DNA of 23,341 nt. Source: Symbiobacteriaceae bacterium (lineage in GTDB: Bacteria > Bacillota > JAAYKD01 > WRDA01). Shown here in pieces: positions 21,701 through 23,341 of the stretch. The stretch's first letter is position 1. Each line of letters opens with the position of its first letter. The position numbers and the translations under genes are program-made. The stretch covers positions 1-23,341 of the forward strand of contig WREE01000008.1 of assembly GCA_009779515.1 (NCBI GenBank). The letters run 5' to 3'. The notes under the pieces were generated by a model. That model saw nothing but the letters and a program-made list of their open reading frames with translations, had not been told where the DNA came from and did not search any database.

Positions 21701-23341
21701 GAGATGGGCAATACTAACTCCATAGGAGTTTCCGGCAAACAAACTGCCGCCACTGAGAGAGCCTTCGCCGTTGATGGTAACTGCGCCATGGGAATATATG
21801 CCGCAGACAAAGGGGGCATCGGAGTTAGAGCTGCCAAAGGTGTTGTAAGTGCCTTCCTTGAGCCAAACAGTAACCGGTTGGGGAGGCGCACCATACCAGA
21901 AGGTAAGCGCTATTTCGGCTCCCGTATGCCAACGAAAACCGTTGAGCTTTAAGCTCCCAGGTGACCCTTCCCATAAAGGGTTATACATTGATGTATAAAT
22001 TCTAAAGTTTCTATCATCGTTAGGATTGCCGTCGCGACTGACATTAGCATGCATATAACCTGTGGTCACATCAAAGATTAAGCCGTAATCGTTAATGATA
22101 GTTACCTCAGATATGGGAAAGAAGCCCGCATGGGAGCCATAGGAGATGCAAATACCACCCCCAAGTTGCGGATGGTCGTGCCACCAGAAGTTGGCATTGC
22201 TGGCGTTTAGTCTGATATCTAAATCCGGGTTAAGGGAGGTGGAACTCCCCTGCAGGTAAATCCTATTTCCCATGTCTCGATTCCAAGCCACGACCAGGGT
22301 TTGACTCACCGGACTACGGGGAACCGTGATGTTAGGCGAGCTTACCACCGTCAGGGCATTACTGCCGTAGGCAAAGACAAAACCACCGTTTAAGGTAACC
22401 GAACCGCTGTTACAGCGGATGGCATTACCCACCGTGTTCACCCAAACCTGACTCGTGCCCCCTACCGTAACCTGACTTTGCGCACCGGCACACTGGATAG
22501 CCCTTCCGGTTAGCGAGGAGACCTTAGCGTTAACTCCGATATTTACTACCGCTTCGCCGGCAGCAGCCACAGTATTGATGGCGTTGGCAGAAACTGCCGA
22601 GATATGACCACCGGTGACCACAATTTTGCTCTTCAAGCCTACAGCATTGATGGTATGATCGGAATTGGCGTTAGAAGCCGAAGAAATGGTGCCGCCGCTA
22701 ACGGTCACCGAGGAGTTTTCCCCGGTAATGTTAATGGCGTAGCCTCCGGCGGAGCTAACTGTGCCATTGAAAACCACCACTGAGGCATAATTTACCGTCC
22801 CCGGGTTAGTAGTAGCGGTACTGATAGCGGTGCCGTTGCCGGTGGTGCGCACGCTTCCACCGCTGACTCTGGCTTGGGAGTTCATCCCTACTAAGTTAAT
22901 AGCCCGGCCATTGATAGCCGAAACCAGACCGGCAGTTACCTGAATATTACCAGTGCTTTGCAGGGTATAACCGCTGGGAGAGCGAGACTCCACCGTGCCA
23001 CCGTTAATACTTATGTTGTCTCCCAAACCAGCGTTCATGTAAATAGTTGGGTTAGCGTTATTACTTGCTGCGTTAGAGATAACTCCACCATTGACTATGA
23101 CGACAGATTTATCGCCGGTGGAACGGATGGCGCAGGCAGTACCGGCAGTAATTTCTCCTCCTCGAACGGTAATAATGGTATTATTAGTTACCGCGTCGGC
23201 ACCGGCACCATCGTTAATGCCATAGCCGGAGTTGTCCGAAATAATTGAGCCGCCATTAACATTAATGACGGTATTCAAAATGTTGTTGCTGCTGCCACTG
23301 CCGATTTGGATAGCAGCATTGCCGTTGTTACCCATACTTTC
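15020..23341 (-). CDS. Giant multi-repeat surface protein with C-terminal SLH anchor, start beyond window
   Basis: The frame is open at the window end (codons Glu-Ser precede the Met at 23335), so the signal peptide is not visible; numbering here starts at that Met. Residues 1 to about 340 are beta-helix-like repeats with V-x-V-x-GG-x-I-S and G-x-A-I patterns. Three copies of a 'GLIFD' module begin at 418, 1354 and 1933. Nine InlB B-repeat-like modules, with GY-x-F-x-GW and MP-x-x-x-V-x-x-x-x-x-F, begin near 729, 911, 1089, 1263, 1676, 1849, 2245, 2325 and 2406. Six Ig-like modules with AD-S/T-T/S begin near 810, 992, 1167, 1568, 1754 and 2149. A Gly/Ser then Pro/Thr linker (about 2480-2545) leads to three SLH repeats with TRAE 2571, TRGE 2635 and TRAE 2696, plus a C-terminal fourth-like tail. 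It probably binds the secondary wall polymer and projects outward; binding partner unknown. Confidence 0.93.
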   Translation of the reverse strand, partial: ESMGNNGNAAIQIGSGSSNNILNTVINVNGGSIISDNSGYGINDGAGADAVTNNTIITVRGGEITAGTACAIRSTGDKSVVIVNGGVISNAASNNANPTIYMNAGLGDNISINGGTVESRSPSGYTLQSTGNIQVTAGLVSAINGRAINLVGMNSQARVSGGSVRTTGNGTAISTATTNPGTVNYASVVVFNGTVSSAGGYAINITGENSSVTVSGGTISSASNANSDHTINAVGLKSKIVVTGGHISAVSANAINTVAAAGEAVVNIGVNAKVSSLTGRAIQCAGAQSQVTVGGTSQVWVNTVGNAIRCNSGSVTLNGGFVFAYGSNALTVVSSPNITVPRSPVSQTLVVAWNRDMGNRIYLQGSSTSLNPDLDIRLNASNANFWWHDHPQLGGGICISYGSHAGFFPISEVTIINDYGLIFDVTTGYMHANVSRDGNPNDDRNFRIYTSMYNPLWEGSPGSLKLNGFRWHTGAEIALTFWYGAPPQPVTVWLKEGTYNTFGSSNSDAPFVCGIYSHGAVTINGEGSLSGGSLFAGNSYGVSIAHLTLESGTLEAWGGSSALAATPSAIPSAYTWWSNTVMGAPIPLEETALYYDLAYGTPYAYSSGHKYLRITTMPFASVQNVEISGTMYSELVIQHATIDLHNTEVAATGLNHVDAAGWFTYLPAGLTVTANANPGDKAITLTFQGTPAEDSQAVMRITLPRSVVKANTTLEVVRNNEAKFNITPLYNLVATATAGGVLSEEPGYYSSGRYPQGEAVKVKAEPDTGYKFAGWQVTGVSLSAAELDNQELTFNMPPVGVTITAVFYHMPSFTLRQIGGVSKMADTTALELTFDEEVTGLTTDHITIKFLTGSANIGELTPPEGGTGRVWLLALTSVSHEGIIEVEVADFGDHYLNDDGREQETEIFKKSLFQLTVTAASPGGSGHTFGDSSGLYETGTAVAVTSVADDGYKFVNWTAVGVTIPGGDGANPAAFFMPDGDVTLTPNFTSLPVISFTAVQVGGESTRQDTTAIKLVFTSPLTDLAVHNLLLHTDTGAAETGNLTGGGTEWLWEIPRVIREGRVNVEVTYPFTEHYLPVKMQGVEIYRATTFQLTVNSAVGGSTSGSASGYYAPGVLLSVEAIADHGYRFDGWTITGAALQGGVEANPAVFSMPGTAVTVTPKFILLQDCTFTAVQGGGADRIADSTRIDLTFNEAVSGLLISHIRLTNGTGAVVPGALSGSGTSWTIALESVSSQGELSVTVDPFANYHIDPDTQIVTVYKATHYSLTVSSGAGGTTSTAINGDLAITGNLSGLYQVGTPLTVTARPHPGYIFDGWVVTGTTPSLGGNEVELTMPTNAVTVTANFTVDDTNPSLHGLIFDGVSGDMYWDLDGSESLSELNLQHPFEDDRGITWEGEPGQLTLHNFSWHTEAKTALTVVGADTIIVTNGNNAWESVSTSDYAQGIKVTDSEVYSLTISGSGTLYAKGNYYDNLTAEDYFSYGLDLGSCSLVISGGTFYAQGASQAISWKGTASGPQGAYYRWAYNKDYHNVPSGEPGPGAENSWDAGVSWEFEFEFFPDDKYVMLQILDTVSFTPSQRGGISDIADSTSLLLRFSRPVSGLTAGCITLYDGSGRAVQGNLSGFGDTWILELTSVELQGTVQVGIIPFGDFYILPRGGDDGIYYEIPVKESAEVYKETLFALTVNNAVGGSTNGHGSGYYAPDTLLEVVAIPGFGYRFADWTISGANLEGDADANPATLVMPANPVVLTPKFEALPLVSFTAVQTGGVSQQADSTGIIITFNEPVTGLKISDLSLTAGTGDAEIRALTGAATTWYLVLEKVYREGEVTLAIRHFGEFIVDPGSREVEIYQATFFGLTVSSGIGGTNSGHTTGLYEINTSIAVTANPGPGYRFAGWTSSGVSIAGGNMVSTATFAMPGREVVLQSNFELDESAQAVYGLIFDAATGNMYWDLDESGTLSAVNLQEPFVTGRGTTWSGIPGQLTLNSFTWVTKARTALTLVGGDTTLVANGHNIFASAAETDFSLGVKVNSAQVKRLTLDGDGTLTVRGSQNAKVSVASFGLDPESCELFLSGGTLYAQGGTMAIVIPQGNSDTISPAGSYYRWAYNQDYNNIPEGEPGTGVENSWGVGVNWEGSDPFRFFESDRYVMLQMLEPILFQAEQVGGSSHLADSTGVRIVFSQPVAGLSVADITVNDGSGEVITGNMNGFGDRWLLQLDRVLTEGEITVTVGHFAGFFVDTTAHRVNVFKADDYRLTVTAGAGGTVSGSPSGQYAVGAPIAVTAVAASGYTFQGWTIEGVVPVGGNTANPAEFAMPDRSVTLTANFVADNASLYPLAVSAGVGGSVQGSSSGSYAEGAPIAVTASAHPGYLFSHWTVNGASLRGGSNANPAEFTMPASAVTLVANFTAETPVVRYDLTVAANHGGTVSGSISGSYPEGSNIVVSAYANPGYRFNGWSVSGVNLPGGSGSNPASFAMPTNRVALTATFIATSGGSGSGSGNPPDYTPTQTEPPTIAPSQPSVPSSTAPPTEAPPAATSPEEPASGGDSEEDTPPQPVFIPDHIAYIFGYPEGTVEPDNLITRAEVAAIFYRLLKEELRAGYTGGEIALWDVEEGSWYYSSVVAMHSMAILGGYPDGTFKPQNYITRGELAAIVTRFAVRMELPAFYQTGFNDIADHWAAYDITYAATIGWLGGYPDGSYRPDSHMTRAEFMALTNRILERLPETVEDLLVNEMKVWVDNADPDKWYYLAVQEATNSHIPMFRERKAEQPFRNEYWIAMIKE
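17040..17539 (-). repeat. GLIFD module, third copy (core part)
   Basis: Runs from GLIFDAATGNMYWDLDES through LTLDGDGTL and LFLSGGTLYAQGG to YYRWAYNQDYNNIP. It matches the second copy closely in protein sequence, showing an internal duplication. The alternating hydrophobic/GG pattern suggests a beta-helix or beta-sandwich; a carbohydrate-binding role is only a guess. Confidence 0.75.
18760..19276 (-). repeat. GLIFD module, second copy (core part)
   Basis: Runs from GLIFDGVSGDMYWDLDGS through LTISGSGTLYAKG and LVISGGTFYAQG to YYRWAYNKDYHNVP, followed by GEPGPGAENSW and then an Ig-like module, the same order as in the third copy. Confidence 0.75.
21480..22084 (-). repeat. GLIFD module, first and most divergent copy
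   Basis: Starts GLIFDVTTGYMHANV, contains SLKLNGFRWHTGAEIALT, VTINGEGSLSGGSL, and ends in YTWWSN and HKYLRIT, the counterparts of YYRWAYN and DRYVMLQ in the other copies. It lacks the MYWDLD and GEPGxGxENSW pieces. Confidence 0.65.

Overview
The window comes from a Gram-positive-type anaerobe, most likely a member of the class Clostridia (Firmicutes/Bacillota). The evidence is the gene order rpmE, prfA, prmC, Sua5, low-molecular-weight phosphatase, rpiB, ywlG-family, glyA, upp, dCMP deaminase, tagO, wecB, which resembles the Bacillus/Clostridia block that usually lies just before the ATP synthase genes. Strong AGGAGG-type ribosome sites, frequent TTG and GTG starts, and a giant surface protein with S-layer homology (SLH) domains agree with this. 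I cannot name a genus from sequence alone. Every gene I can support is on the minus strand, so transcription runs from high to low coordinates. I saw no rRNA, tRNA, CRISPR array, transposase or phage gene.

Right part (15020-23341): one enormous surface-protein gene whose start lies beyond the window. The visible 2,773 residues hold a beta-helix-like N-terminal region, nine InlB B-repeat-like modules alternating with six Ig-like modules, three copies of a larger unfamiliar 'GLIFD' module, a Ser/Gly/Pro/Thr linker and a C-terminal SLH anchor. The 260 bp between its stop and the next gene (14757-15019) is non-coding and packed with perfect hairpins, including an exact 31-nt repeat at both ends.

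Middle part (10476-14756): an FAD-dependent dehydrogenase of the COG2509 type, a class I PLP aminotransferase, a ThiF/MoeB/HesA E1-like adenylating enzyme and a family 4 iron-sulfur uracil-DNA glycosylase. The last three are close or overlapping and probably co-transcribed.

Left part (1-10443): a clear sigma-A-type promoter (TTGAAA, 17 nt, TATTAT) precedes rpmE and probably drives a long operon. It carries translation genes (L31, RF1 and its methylase PrmC, and the Sua5 enzyme for tRNA t6A), a GlcNAc-6-phosphate deacetylase (nagA), a probable protein-arginine phosphatase, ribose-5-phosphate isomerase B, a YwlG-family protein, one-carbon and pyrimidine salvage enzymes (GlyA, Upp, dCMP deaminase), and two cell-wall glycopolymer genes (tagO, wecB). 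Gene ends often touch or overlap, as in ATGA, TAATATG and TAAAATG junctions, which suggests translational coupling. The most unusual items are the giant SLH protein and its repeated modules, the hairpin-dense spacer, an E1-like enzyme lacking the conserved cysteine, a probable CTG start with an in-frame mini-ORF before the Sua5 gene, and substituted signature motifs in WecB and the dCMP deaminase.
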